The notes under the pieces were generated by a model. It was given only the letters and a program-made list of their open reading frames with translations, did no database searches and was not told the origin of the DNA. Of a DNA stretch of 55,264 bases, positions 7,345-14,719 are shown in pieces (positions within the stretch are counted from its first letter, which is position 1; each line of letters begins with the position of its first letter). The position numbers were made by a program, and so were the translations under genes. The stretch is from an uncultured Prevotellaceae bacterium (GTDB taxonomy: Bacteria; Bacteroidota; Bacteroidia; Bacteroidales; Muribaculaceae): contig ONLH01000022.1 in NCBI GenBank assembly GCA_900318645.1, forward strand, positions 1 through 55,264, in the 5' to 3' direction.

Positions 7345-7396
7345 TCCGATTATCGGAACGCGCTGCAAAACTATAGCTATTTTTTGAGCTGACAAA
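7345..7396 (-). promoter_or_regulatory. Promoter with palindromic operator for the ParB-like gene
   Basis: On the minus strand TTTG (7393-7396), a 19-bp spacer and TAGTTTTG (7366-7373) give a complete Bacteroidetes-type -33/-7 promoter. A 13-bp palindrome TCCGAT-t-ATCGGA (7345-7357) lies just downstream of the expected transcription start, a good repressor position. The gene starts at 7308. Confidence 0.65.
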
Positions 7397-7685
7397 ATGA
7401 TGTTAACTATCTTTTGCATAGTGCTTTATGATTAGAAAAAGTGCCAATTTTTAGGCCTGGCTTATTTGAATCTTATTTAAAACTTATGTATATATTATTT
7501 GTATATTATTTCAAAAATTAAGCTCAAAGAAATGGGTCACAGGATAAGAAAAAGATTAACATTCTTTAACAAAAATCTGCTCTTATCAACCAATGGAAGC
7601 ATAAGAAATGTGTTCATGGCGGCTTTAGGGAGAAATGAACTTGTCCGCTGCCGCCTCGAGTGGTCAAATTGGATAGTTTTGCGTA

Positions 7686-7751
7686 TTTTTCTTGCCGATG
7701 TCGGCAAAAATGGGTATATTTGCAGTGGAATAATGGATTTTTCTTGCCGAT
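7686..7751 (+). promoter_or_regulatory. fic promoter flanked by repeated TTGCCGA operators
   Basis: The -7 box TATATTTG is at 7715-7722. The 14-bp sequence TTTTTCTTGCCGAT occurs exactly twice, at 7686-7699 (upstream) and 7738-7751 (just before the ATG at 7758), 52 bp apart, close to five helical turns. The upstream copy is part of a perfect palindrome TTGCCGA-tg-TCGGCAA (7692-7707). This is the layout expected for a repressor binding on both sides of the promoter; the HTH-Fic protein encoded next is the obvious candidate. Confidence 0.65.
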
Positions 7752-7757
7752 AGAACG

Positions 7758-8648
7758 ATGGAGTATATATCAGTGAAGCAGTTTGCCGAGAAGTTCAATG
7801 TCTCGGAACGCACCGCCCGTAACTACTGTGCGAGCGGGAAGATTGACGGTGCCTATCTCGTGGGTAAGTCGTGGAATATTCCTGCCGATGCTGTTTTGCC
7901 CGGTCGGAAAAAGACTTCAAAGACATCACCCTTACTAAGCGCACTCCAGGAGCAAATGGATGGACGGATTAAGGGCGGTATCTATCATCGTGTTCAGATT
8001 GACCTCACCTATAACTCTAACCACATTGAGGGTAGCCGCCTGACCCACGATCAGACAAGGTATATCTTCGAGACTAACACCATCGGCATTACTGACGACG
8101 CTGTTAATGTGGATGATATCATTGAGACGGCTAACCACTTCCGCTGTTTCGACTGTATCATTGAACAGGCAGGAACGAAATTGACAGAATCGTTCATTAA
8201 GCAGTTGCACCTTATGCTCAAGTCCGGCACGTCCGATTCCCGTAAAACTTGGTTTGCCGTGGGTGACTATAAGCGACTGCCCAATGAGGTGGGTGGTATG
8301 GAGACTGCGGCACCGTCCGACGTTCACCGCCAAGTGAGGGATTTGTTGCAAGAATATAACTTGATTAAGAAGCACTCTCTTGACGATATCATCGATTTTC
8401 ATCAACGTTTCGAGGCAATCCACCCATTCCAGGACGGTAACGGTCGTGTGGGGCGTCTGATTATGTTCAAGGAATGCTTGTCGGCTGGCATCGTTCCCTT
8501 CATCATCACCGAGGACCTGAAGATGTTCTACTACCGAGGCCTTCGAGAATGGCCCCGCATCAAAGGCTTTTTGCGAGACACATGCCTCACGGCCCAAGAT
8601 AACTTCAAAGCCATTCTCGACTACTTCCAGATCAAATACCAAAAATAG
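7758..8648 (+). CDS. HTH-Fic family protein (class II Fic, probable AMPylase)
   Basis: 296 residues. An N-terminal helix-turn-helix of excisionase/MerR style (YISVKQFAEKFNVSERTARN, then a wing-like VGKSWNIPADAV) is joined to a Fic domain. The inhibitory helix motif S-x-x-x-E-G is visible as SNHIEG (about residue 95), and the catalytic loop HPFQDGNGRVGR (HPFxDGNGRxxR) is intact. This marks an active, autoinhibited class II Fic enzyme that transfers AMP (or another nucleotide moiety) to a protein hydroxyl. Relatives with an N-terminal HTH are common in Bacteroidetes and generally regulate themselves. It sits alone, divergent from the mobile-element genes, with a repeated operator at its promoter. 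Its target is unknown. Confidence 0.9.
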   Translation: MEYISVKQFAEKFNVSERTARNYCASGKIDGAYLVGKSWNIPADAVLPGRKKTSKTSPLLSALQEQMDGRIKGGIYHRVQIDLTYNSNHIEGSRLTHDQTRYIFETNTIGITDDAVNVDDIIETANHFRCFDCIIEQAGTKLTESFIKQLHLMLKSGTSDSRKTWFAVGDYKRLPNEVGGMETAAPSDVHRQVRDLLQEYNLIKKHSLDDIIDFHQRFEAIHPFQDGNGRVGRLIMFKECLSAGIVPFIITEDLKMFYYRGLREWPRIKGFLRDTCLTAQDNFKAILDYFQIKYQK

Positions 8649-8995
8649 CATTCTGACCTATCTCCGTTCACACTGTAACATCAAATACGTGTAAATGTTT
8701 GAGACAGACTATTATCCCGCCACGTAAATGTTGTGATTTTGTGGCAAAAGAGACTATGTAGGAACAAAAAAATAATAGGTCATTCTCTTGGTTGAACCAG
8801 GGAAATGGCCTATCTTTGTGGTGGAAAAATCTTTGTACACTTTTTATGTACAGATCTCTTGAAACCCCGATGAATAAAGGGTTTTCATAATTCTCCAAAA
8901 ATTATGAGTTCGATATGGTATGTACAAATACCGTGCCAAAATTAATTGGTGAATTGCTTGGAATACTAAAAAATCATTAAAAAGACTTGGCTTTA
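8649..8995. other. Convergent intergenic interval
   Basis: Between the ends of fic and of the secreted-protein gene. It has a TATCTTTG box at about 8811-8818 (+) followed by an inverted repeat TGTACA-cttttta-TGTACA-like pair (about 8836-8853) and a further GTACA at about 8922, but only tiny frames (6 and 13 codons) downstream. I see no supported gene; a small RNA cannot be excluded. Confidence 0.35.
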
Positions 8996-9538
8996 TTAAT
9001 AGTCTCTGTTCATGAGGTGGGTGAAGGCGGTTTTCAGTTCGTCGGCTTTGCGGGCGGCAAAGACTTCGTCCAATTCGGCGGTGCCGTTGATGGACTTGTG
9101 GACGCCTTGCTCGCCGTAGTAATAACGTGTCTCGTCGGTGCCGCCGTCTAGGGCGTCATTTCTTTGGAAAAAGAACAGCAGTTGCGACTCATCTTCACTA
9201 AAAAGGAACTCTTGATAGAACTTGCGGGCCGCCACGTTGTAGCTGGTAGAGATGAAGTAGAGTTTGTAATAGGGTGTTCCTAGCACGGGGTCCTCATCGA
9301 GCGTGAAATAGTAGTGGATGATTTCCTCGGTGGGACCGCATCCTGGAATAAGGTAATGGCTGACAATTTCCATGTCGCTGCGGGGGACGTTCTGCTCTTG
9401 TGCATGGCTGTTGAATTCTATCTTCTCTTTGGCGGTGCTATAGGCAGCACGGATGCTGGCCATCTCGGCTTTAGTCATCTCTTGGGCACGTGATGGCATG
9501 GTCATCAGCATGATGAATGTGATGAAGTATCTGGTCAT
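8996..9538 (-). CDS. Small secreted protein, unknown function
   Basis: 180 residues starting with a clear signal peptide (MTRYFITFIMLMTMPSRAQ, cleavage probably after SRA). The mature part is acidic and soluble, with Tyr-rich strands (IIHYYFTLDED, YYKLYFISTSYN, ETRYYYGEQGVHKS). No catalytic motif or family is recognised. It starts 16 bp after the CbxX-type ATPase gene on the same strand, so the two are almost certainly co-transcribed and may act together across the inner membrane. Confidence 0.7.
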   Translation of the reverse strand: MTRYFITFIMLMTMPSRAQEMTKAEMASIRAAYSTAKEKIEFNSHAQEQNVPRSDMEIVSHYLIPGCGPTEEIIHYYFTLDEDPVLGTPYYKLYFISTSYNVAARKFYQEFLFSEDESQLLFFFQRNDALDGGTDETRYYYGEQGVHKSINGTAELDEVFAARKADELKTAFTHLMNRDY

Positions 9539-9554
9539 AGCTGTTTGCCATTTT

Positions 9555-10766
9555 TTATTTCCTTGCCTTGAAAGCGTTCTCGATATCTTCCTTGGTCAGC
9601 ACGGACAGTTCGTCGTCACTGATGCTACGCTTGGCTGACAGACGATTGGCCTGCTGCTCGACGGCTCGTTCAAAGATGTTGCGAACATAGCGGGCATTGC
9701 CAAAATTCTTGGTCTTGTGGGCTACGACATTGTCCAAGTTGTCCTTGAGCAGCTGGGCGGCATCGTCGGTGATGGTGTACTGGTTCTTGTTCAGGTACAA
9801 CTTGAAGATTTCAAACAGTTCCTGCTCGGTGTAGTCTGGAAAATTGATGTAGCGTGTGAAGCGCGACTGCAGGCCTGGGTTGGAGTCGATGAAGCGTTTC
9901 ATCTCGTCAGGATAGCCAGCGATAATGACCACCAACTTGTCGCGGTCGTCCTCCATGCGCTTAAGCAGGGTAGAGATAGCCTCCTGACCGTAGTCATTAC
10001 CGGCATTTTCGGGCACCAGGGCATAGGCCTCGTCGATGAACAGCACGCCGTTGAGCGCCGAGTCGATCACGGCGTTGGTCTTGGTGGCGGTTTGTCCTAC
10101 ATATTCAGCCACGAGGCCCGAGCGATCGGTCTCCACGGTGTGCCCGCTCTTGAGGATTCCCAGGTCCTTGTAGATGCGTGCCACAATGCGTGCTACGGTC
10201 GTCTTGCCCGTACCGGGGCTGCCGGTAAACACGAGGTGGAATGACATCTTGGGCACCTTTAGGCCCTGTGCTTTGCGCTGCTGTTGTATTTTGGCAAAAT
10301 TGGCGATGGTGTGCACCTCTTCCTTGACCGATTCCAGTCCGATGAGCTCGTCCAGTTCTTTGTAGGGGTCACCTTCCATCACCTCGGTGATGACCACGCT
10401 GTCTTTGGGCTCGTTGGGTTCTTGGGCAATCTCGGTGATGGAGGCAGGAGTCTTGGGAGGATTCTTGCTCGTCAGCGCTGCCCACATCGCAAAGAGGACC
10501 AATGCCAGCAAAGCTGCACCGCCACATCGTACCATCCTCTTGGAGAATCTTACCGGCTCACCTGGGCGCAGGAACTTGTACAGCATCACATATCCCCAAT
10601 AGATGAGCGGCGAGAGGATAGCGACAAACACCAGCAGCCCTAAAGCCCCGTCGCCCCCATCACCCTCGGCGCGCATGTCAAACACGGCTACAATGCCGGC
10701 GATGATACAAAGCAGCGAAAAAGCCAATGCCATGATGCCACAACCGCCCGAAAGCTCTCTCTTCAT
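9555..10766 (-). CDS. CbxX/SpoVK-type AAA ATPase with N-terminal membrane segments
   Basis: 403 residues from the ATG at 10766. Membrane segments are at about residues 9-28, 42-66 and 77-97. After a linker, a single AAA module of the CbxX/CfxQ (SpoVK) type follows: Walker A GSPGTGKTT, Walker B GVLFIDEAYAL, sensor region VVIIAGYPDEM and arginine finger region GLQSRFTRYI, then the lid helices. Soluble CbbX remodels RuBisCO, and related EccA proteins serve type VII secretion; this membrane-tethered form in Bacteroidales has no assigned client. The open frame reaches 10949, but the extension overlaps the neighbouring flavoprotein gene and has no family match. It is 58 bp from the flavoprotein gene and 16 bp from the secreted protein. 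Confidence 0.85.
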   Translation of the reverse strand: MKRELSGGCGIMALAFSLLCIIAGIVAVFDMRAEGDGGDGALGLLVFVAILSPLIYWGYVMLYKFLRPGEPVRFSKRMVRCGGAALLALVLFAMWAALTSKNPPKTPASITEIAQEPNEPKDSVVITEVMEGDPYKELDELIGLESVKEEVHTIANFAKIQQQRKAQGLKVPKMSFHLVFTGSPGTGKTTVARIVARIYKDLGILKSGHTVETDRSGLVAEYVGQTATKTNAVIDSALNGVLFIDEAYALVPENAGNDYGQEAISTLLKRMEDDRDKLVVIIAGYPDEMKRFIDSNPGLQSRFTRYINFPDYTEQELFEIFKLYLNKNQYTITDDAAQLLKDNLDNVVAHKTKNFGNARYVRNIFERAVEQQANRLSAKRSISDDELSVLTKEDIENAFKARK

Positions 10767-10824
10767 AACTCCATCAATTGTTTTATTCGTATAGAACTTA
10801 GCCCAATTTGTGCCTTCTATCGTT

Positions 10825-11475
10825 CTATCTTGATTCCAGAATTTTCTCGGCCATGCTGCGGCCAGAGTCGAAGGCCTGCTGCAGGTCCTTTTCCCAATTT
10901 TCGTCGCGGTATTGACGCTTGGCCTCCTCGGAGAAACCGGCCAATTCAAAGCGGCTGTAGTCCTTGACCTGATAGGTGTTGTAGGCTATGAGGTGCTCGG
11001 GCTGTCCAAGAGCTGCCGCTATGCAGTACTCCATCGAGCCATATCCCTGGCTGTTGTTCCTTTCAGGGGTTCCGTTCATGGTCTCCATCAGCACCACGGG
11101 CATCTTCTTGGGGGCGGTCATGCTGTAGTCGTTATAGGACAGCCATGGGAATGCCAAGCGTTCCAGGAACGTACGCATCTGGCCCGTTACGTCACCAAAA
11201 TAGATGGGCGATCCCATCACTAGTCCATCGGCCTGGGCAATTTCTTCCAGGATGGGAGTCAGCGCGTCCTTGAACTTGCAGACATTGGACGCCCTACCCT
11301 TGACCTTGCAGGCCATACATGACATGCAACCCTTGTAATCCAATTCGTACAAGCGAACGGTCATCACTTCAATCTGCTCGCTGACAGACTTGGCGCCCTC
11401 GGCAAAGCGTTGCAACATCTGTGCGGTGTTCATCGTCTTGCGAGGCCCACCGTCAATAACTATTATCTTTTTCAT
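10825..11475 (-). CDS. Isf-like flavoprotein (flavodoxin-fold NAD(P)H oxidoreductase)
   Basis: 216 residues. The N-terminal strand KKIIVIDGGPRKTMNTAQM is the FMN phosphate-binding loop of the NADPH-dependent FMN reductase/iron-sulfur flavoprotein group. A compact cysteine cluster GCMSCMACK...VC (C-x2-C-x2-C-x9-C) follows at about residue 50, and GLVMGSPIYFGDVTGQM is the conserved second FMN loop. The cysteine spacing is like that of Isf, which carries a 4Fe-4S cluster; cluster binding here is inferred. It is the fourth gene of the operon beginning at 13497, 30 bp after the previous one. A quinone, nitro-compound or oxygen detoxification role fits the family. Confidence 0.85.
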   Translation of the reverse strand: MKKIIVIDGGPRKTMNTAQMLQRFAEGAKSVSEQIEVMTVRLYELDYKGCMSCMACKVKGRASNVCKFKDALTPILEEIAQADGLVMGSPIYFGDVTGQMRTFLERLAFPWLSYNDYSMTAPKKMPVVLMETMNGTPERNNSQGYGSMEYCIAAALGQPEHLIAYNTYQVKDYSRFELAGFSEEAKRQYRDENWEKDLQQAFDSGRSMAEKILESR

Positions 11476-11505
11476 AGTAGATTATATATTAATTATCTTT
11501 CATTC

Positions 11506-12129
11506 TTATCTGATAAAGTGCATGGGCTGCCACTCCTCTCGTTCGGGATAATCGGGATTGCCACCGGCATGGATCTTCTTGAGCAGCCAAGCCATATTGT
11601 CGGCCAGCGTGCGCATGGTCTGCATTCCCTCGGCATCCTGTGCTGCCTCTCCCGCTTCACGACCGTAGGCAATGTTCCAGTATTGCGAGGTAACCAGCGG
11701 CATATTGACCATCTGGAACATCATGTTCATCGTCTGGAACGCTGCCGTGGCACCACCGCGACGGCAAATGGCGATATTGGCAGCCGGCTTGTTCTCCAAC
11801 TTACTACCAGCCGAAAACAGCAAGCGCTGCATCACGGCCAACAGAGCACCATTGGGCTGTCCATAATAGACGGGCGAGCCTACTACCAGCGCATCAATCT
11901 CGTCAAGTTTCTCCACGATGCGATTGCAGATGTCGTCGTCAAACGCGCAACGTCCCAAGCCGCGAGTCATACACTGGCCGCAGGCTATGCAACCGCGTAC
12001 TGGTTTATTGCCAAGCTGCACGATTTCGGTTTCCACGCCATGTTTCTCGAGTTGGCGCGCCACTTCGGACAGAGCAATGAACGTATTGCCCTCACGGCGG
12101 GCACTGCCGTTGATCAATAGAACTTTCAT
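11506..12129 (-). CDS. Isf-like flavoprotein (flavodoxin-fold NAD(P)H oxidoreductase)
   Basis: 207 residues. FMN loop LLINGSARREGNTFIAL at the N-terminus, cysteine cluster GCIACGQCMTRGLGRC (C-x2-C-x2-C-x7-C) at about residues 50-65, and second FMN loop ALVVGSPVYYGQPNGAL. The rest matches the flavodoxin-2/FMN reductase fold. It is a paralogue of the genes on either side, in the same operon, 71 bp after the 171-residue copy. The electron donor and acceptor are not known from sequence. Confidence 0.87.
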   Translation of the reverse strand: MKVLLINGSARREGNTFIALSEVARQLEKHGVETEIVQLGNKPVRGCIACGQCMTRGLGRCAFDDDICNRIVEKLDEIDALVVGSPVYYGQPNGALLAVMQRLLFSAGSKLENKPAANIAICRRGGATAAFQTMNMMFQMVNMPLVTSQYWNIAYGREAGEAAQDAEGMQTMRTLADNMAWLLKKIHAGGNPDYPEREEWQPMHFIR

Positions 12130-12200
12130 AGATATGACTATTTATTATTGTATAGTATCAATCTGTATGAATGAGTAGAGTGTCAGCTGATGGCTTAATC

Positions 12201-12716
12201 CTACAGCTTGTTCACCAACTCTACAATTTTCTGTTTCGTGGCATCGGTCTTTTGTTCATCAACCATAGCAGTGACAATGCCAGTATCCATGACTTTCCAG
12301 TAATTGCAGATGTCGCGGTACTCGGCCATCGCGCCATCATAGACGCCTGGCGAATAGGATGAAGCGAGCAACGCCATCTTCTTCACCTTGGCAGGAGCGT
12401 TCACGCAGTACATGCGCTGGATGGGTGCCTGAATCTGGGCACAGAGCGTGAAATAGTAAATGGGGGCGGCCAGAACGAGTACCTCGGCCTCGGCCATCAG
12501 AGGATAAAGTTCCTGCATATCATCCTGCTGGATGCAAGCGCCATTACCCTTGCTATGGCAATACTCGCAGGCCAGGCAACCAGCAATCTTCTTGTGCGAC
12601 ACGTTCACTAACGTCACGTTATGTCCTGCTGCCTCGGCTGCGTTCTGATACTCCTCAGCCATCCAGGCTGTGTTTCCTTTGGCCCTCGGTGAGCCTTGTA
12701 AAATCAAGATATTCAT
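12201..12716 (-). CDS. Isf-like flavoprotein, short form
   Basis: 171 residues. FMN loop ILILQGSPRAKGNTAWM, cysteine cluster GCLACEYCHSKGNGAC (C-x2-C-x2-C-x7-C) and second loop VLVLAAPIYYFTLCAQI. The shortest of the three paralogues, but all core motifs are intact. It begins 22 bp after the metallo-beta-lactamase-fold gene and is clearly co-transcribed with it. Confidence 0.87.
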   Translation of the reverse strand: MNILILQGSPRAKGNTAWMAEEYQNAAEAAGHNVTLVNVSHKKIAGCLACEYCHSKGNGACIQQDDMQELYPLMAEAEVLVLAAPIYYFTLCAQIQAPIQRMYCVNAPAKVKKMALLASSYSPGVYDGAMAEYRDICNYWKVMDTGIVTAMVDEQKTDATKQKIVELVNKL

Positions 12717-12738
12717 AACTCAACGATTTATTTAAAGA

Positions 12739-13497
12739 TTAAAGTTTCATCACGCGCTTCATCTCCAAGTTCTCGTAACCCTCCGGGCAATGAGTGGAAA
12801 GATAGACTGTAGGATTATCCTTGATAAATTCACGCACACGGTCGAGGGTCTCACGTGCAGCCTTGGCATCCTCAAACACAATGCTCAACTTGTTAGCCTT
12901 TAATGCTGCGTCACAGTAGGTAACGTCACCGTGGAACATGTAATACAGATCTTCATGCTCCAGAATGACGATGCTGTTACCGAGTGTATGGCCCTTGGCC
13001 TCAACAAGGTAAAGACCTTCGGCAATTTTCTCTACAGCAGGGAAATTCTTGTAAGGTCCATCCTTGTAAGTGACGCGAACGATGTTCTCGCCATTCAGTT
13101 TCATAGCATCGGCATCTTCGGGCGCGAAATAGACCTTGGCATTGGGGAAGCACCCGATGCAATCGCTGTGGTCAGGATGCTTGTGGGTAATGAGGATTTT
13201 CGTCACCTGGTCGGGTTGGTAGCCAAGTGCTGCCAGTGCATCCATGTAGTGATTGACAAGCTCGCCCATATAGAGGGGGGCACCAAGCTTCTTGGCCGGA
13301 GCCTTGAAATCGCTCTTGAATCCCGTGTCAATGAGAATAATGCCCTCATCGGTCTCCAAAAGGAAGTTCTGCAGACTGCTGCGATAGATGATCTGTTCAT
13401 CAAACTTATCCTTACCTTCCTCACCGCCAAAAGCAAACCCTTGATTCATAAAACCGCCATCAAACATGCGGATAGCTTTAATTGCTTTGATTTCCAT
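12739..13497 (-). CDS. MBL-fold metallo-hydrolase (lactonase-like)
   Basis: 252 residues with the metallo-beta-lactamase metal motif HKHPDHSD (HxHxDH), a further His in KGHTLGNSIV, the bridging Asp in FHGDVTYCD and a late STHCPEG. The domain arrangement is that of the N-acyl homoserine lactonase-like/rubredoxin-oxidase-like subgroup, but the substrate is not readable from sequence. It is the first gene of a four-gene operon with three Isf-like flavoproteins, suggesting a common stress or detoxification function. Promoter and inverted repeat lie 28-75 bp upstream. Confidence 0.85.
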   Translation of the reverse strand: MEIKAIKAIRMFDGGFMNQGFAFGGEEGKDKFDEQIIYRSSLQNFLLETDEGIILIDTGFKSDFKAPAKKLGAPLYMGELVNHYMDALAALGYQPDQVTKILITHKHPDHSDCIGCFPNAKVYFAPEDADAMKLNGENIVRVTYKDGPYKNFPAVEKIAEGLYLVEAKGHTLGNSIVILEHEDLYYMFHGDVTYCDAALKANKLSIVFEDAKAARETLDRVREFIKDNPTVYLSTHCPEGYENLEMKRVMKL

Positions 13498-13524
13498 ATT
13501 ATTTTCAATTTATTATTATCGGTG

Positions 13525-13572
13525 CAAATATACACAAATAAAATAACAATTGCAACCTTAATAGGATTGCAA
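13525..13572 (-). promoter_or_regulatory. Promoter and inverted-repeat operator of the MBL/flavoprotein operon
   Basis: The minus strand has TATATTTG (13525-13532), preceded by a 20-bp spacer and GTTG (13553-13556) as a -33 box. An inverted repeat TTGCAACC-(6)-GGATTGCAA (13550-13572) overlaps the -33 box, as expected for a repressor such as HxlR or MarR. The same repeat also folds in RNA and is followed by a T-rich stretch, so it could additionally terminate the fcl transcript ending at 13603. Confidence 0.55.
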
Positions 13573-13602
13573 CTGTCATTTTATCTTTTTCTTAAATCAC
13601 TT

Positions 13603-14673
13603 TTAATTCTTGAGGTACCAGCGATAGAGGGCGGGAATGCCGTCCTCAAGTTCCATGGTATGGTGCCAGCCGAGGGCGTGAAGTTTGCTCACGTCGGTGA
13701 GTTTGCGCAGGGTGCCGTCGGGCTTGGTGCTGTCCCAATCGATGGTGCCGCAGTAGCCTACGGTAGCCTTGACGAGTTCAGCCAGCTGGCGAATAGTTAC
13801 TTCCTTGCCGCTGCCGATGTTGATGTGGCAGTTTCGCACTTCCTCGCTCTCGCCACGAACGTCCTTGAAGTCAATGTGTTCCAAGCAATAGACGCTTGCA
13901 TCGGCCATGTCCTCGCTCCACAGGAATTCACGGATGGGGGCGCCAGTGCCCCACAAGCGCAAGCGGTCCTTGAGGATACCATATTTTTCAAGCAATGTAA
14001 CAATTTGCTCATCTGTGGCGCTGCCGTCAATACCTTCGACAGGGCGGCGGCCCAAATCGGTGCGTATGCCCGCCATGTCACCTTCATTCAGCAATTTTGC
14101 CAGGTGCATTTTTCTGATCATGGCTGGCATGACGTGGCTGGTTTCAAGGTTGAAATTGTCACGAGGACCGTATAGGTTGGTGGGCATCACAGCGATGAAA
14201 TTTGTGCCATACTGCAAGTTGAAGCTCTCGCACATCTTCATGCCGGCAATCTTGGCGATAGCGTATGGCTCGTTGGTATATTCCAGCGGCGACGTGAGCA
14301 GTGCATTCTCCCCTATCGGCTGCGGTGCCTCACGCGGATAGATACAGGTGCTGCCCAGAAAGAGCAGTTTCTTCACGCCATGGCGCCAGCTCTCGCCGAT
14401 GACGTTCTGCTGGATAGCGAGGTTCTGGTAGATGAAATCGGCACGGTACTTCAGGTTGGCCATGATGCCGCCCACATGGGCTGCAGCCAACACGACGTAC
14501 TCGGGTTGTTCTTCATCAAAAAAGCGACGCACAGCCACAGCATCCATCAGGTCCAGTTCCTGATGGGTGCGACCGATGAGGTTGGTATATCCCTTACGCG
14601 TCAGGCTGTTCCAGATGGCGCTGCCGACGAGTCCACAGTGGCCTGCTACATATATTTTGGAATCTTTTTCCAT
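13603..14673 (-). CDS. fcl: GDP-L-fucose synthase
   Basis: 356 residues from the ATG at 14673 (MEKDSKIYVAGHCGLVG). An extended SDR: the NADP-binding loop GHCGLVGSAI, LLFLGSTCIYP with the catalytic Ser, and YAIAKIAG with the YxxxK pair. It epimerises and reduces GDP-4-keto-6-deoxy-mannose to GDP-L-fucose, in the cytoplasm. The long upstream open frame to 14973 is the antisense-like shadow of gmd and is excluded. It is 46 bp downstream of gmd in the same operon; that gap has short TTGATAGGG repeats. The product would supply fucose for surface polysaccharide or glycoprotein fucosylation. Confidence 0.95.
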   Translation of the reverse strand: MEKDSKIYVAGHCGLVGSAIWNSLTRKGYTNLIGRTHQELDLMDAVAVRRFFDEEQPEYVVLAAAHVGGIMANLKYRADFIYQNLAIQQNVIGESWRHGVKKLLFLGSTCIYPREAPQPIGENALLTSPLEYTNEPYAIAKIAGMKMCESFNLQYGTNFIAVMPTNLYGPRDNFNLETSHVMPAMIRKMHLAKLLNEGDMAGIRTDLGRRPVEGIDGSATDEQIVTLLEKYGILKDRLRLWGTGAPIREFLWSEDMADASVYCLEHIDFKDVRGESEEVRNCHINIGSGKEVTIRQLAELVKATVGYCGTIDWDSTKPDGTLRKLTDVSKLHALGWHHTMELEDGIPALYRWYLKN

Positions 14674-14719
14674 GCTATTCTTGATAGGGTTTGATAGGGT
14701 GTTATGGGGCTTTATGGGA

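Larger units (their letters stand above)
7309..7757. other. Divergent regulatory interval between ParB-like and fic genes
   Basis: Contains the leftward promoter and palindrome (7345-7396) and the rightward fic promoter with operators (7686-7751). The middle, about 7400-7680, is AT-rich and holds an 84-codon open frame (7499-7753) that runs through the fic promoter and shows no protein features; I do not regard it as a gene. Confidence 0.6.

Noticed and set aside
7499-7753. 84-codon open frame upstream of fic
   Set aside because: It runs through the fic promoter and operators and has no protein-like pattern.
10767-10949. N-terminal extension of the CbxX-type ATPase
   Set aside because: It overlaps the flavoprotein gene and shows no similarity to the family.
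12739-13497. Quorum-quenching lactonase assignment
   Set aside because: The metal motif supports only the MBL fold; substrate cannot be inferred and Bacteroidales do not generally use homoserine lactones.
13550-13572. Inverted repeat as a simple terminator only
   Set aside because: It overlaps the -33 box of a good promoter, so an operator role is at least as likely; both are noted.
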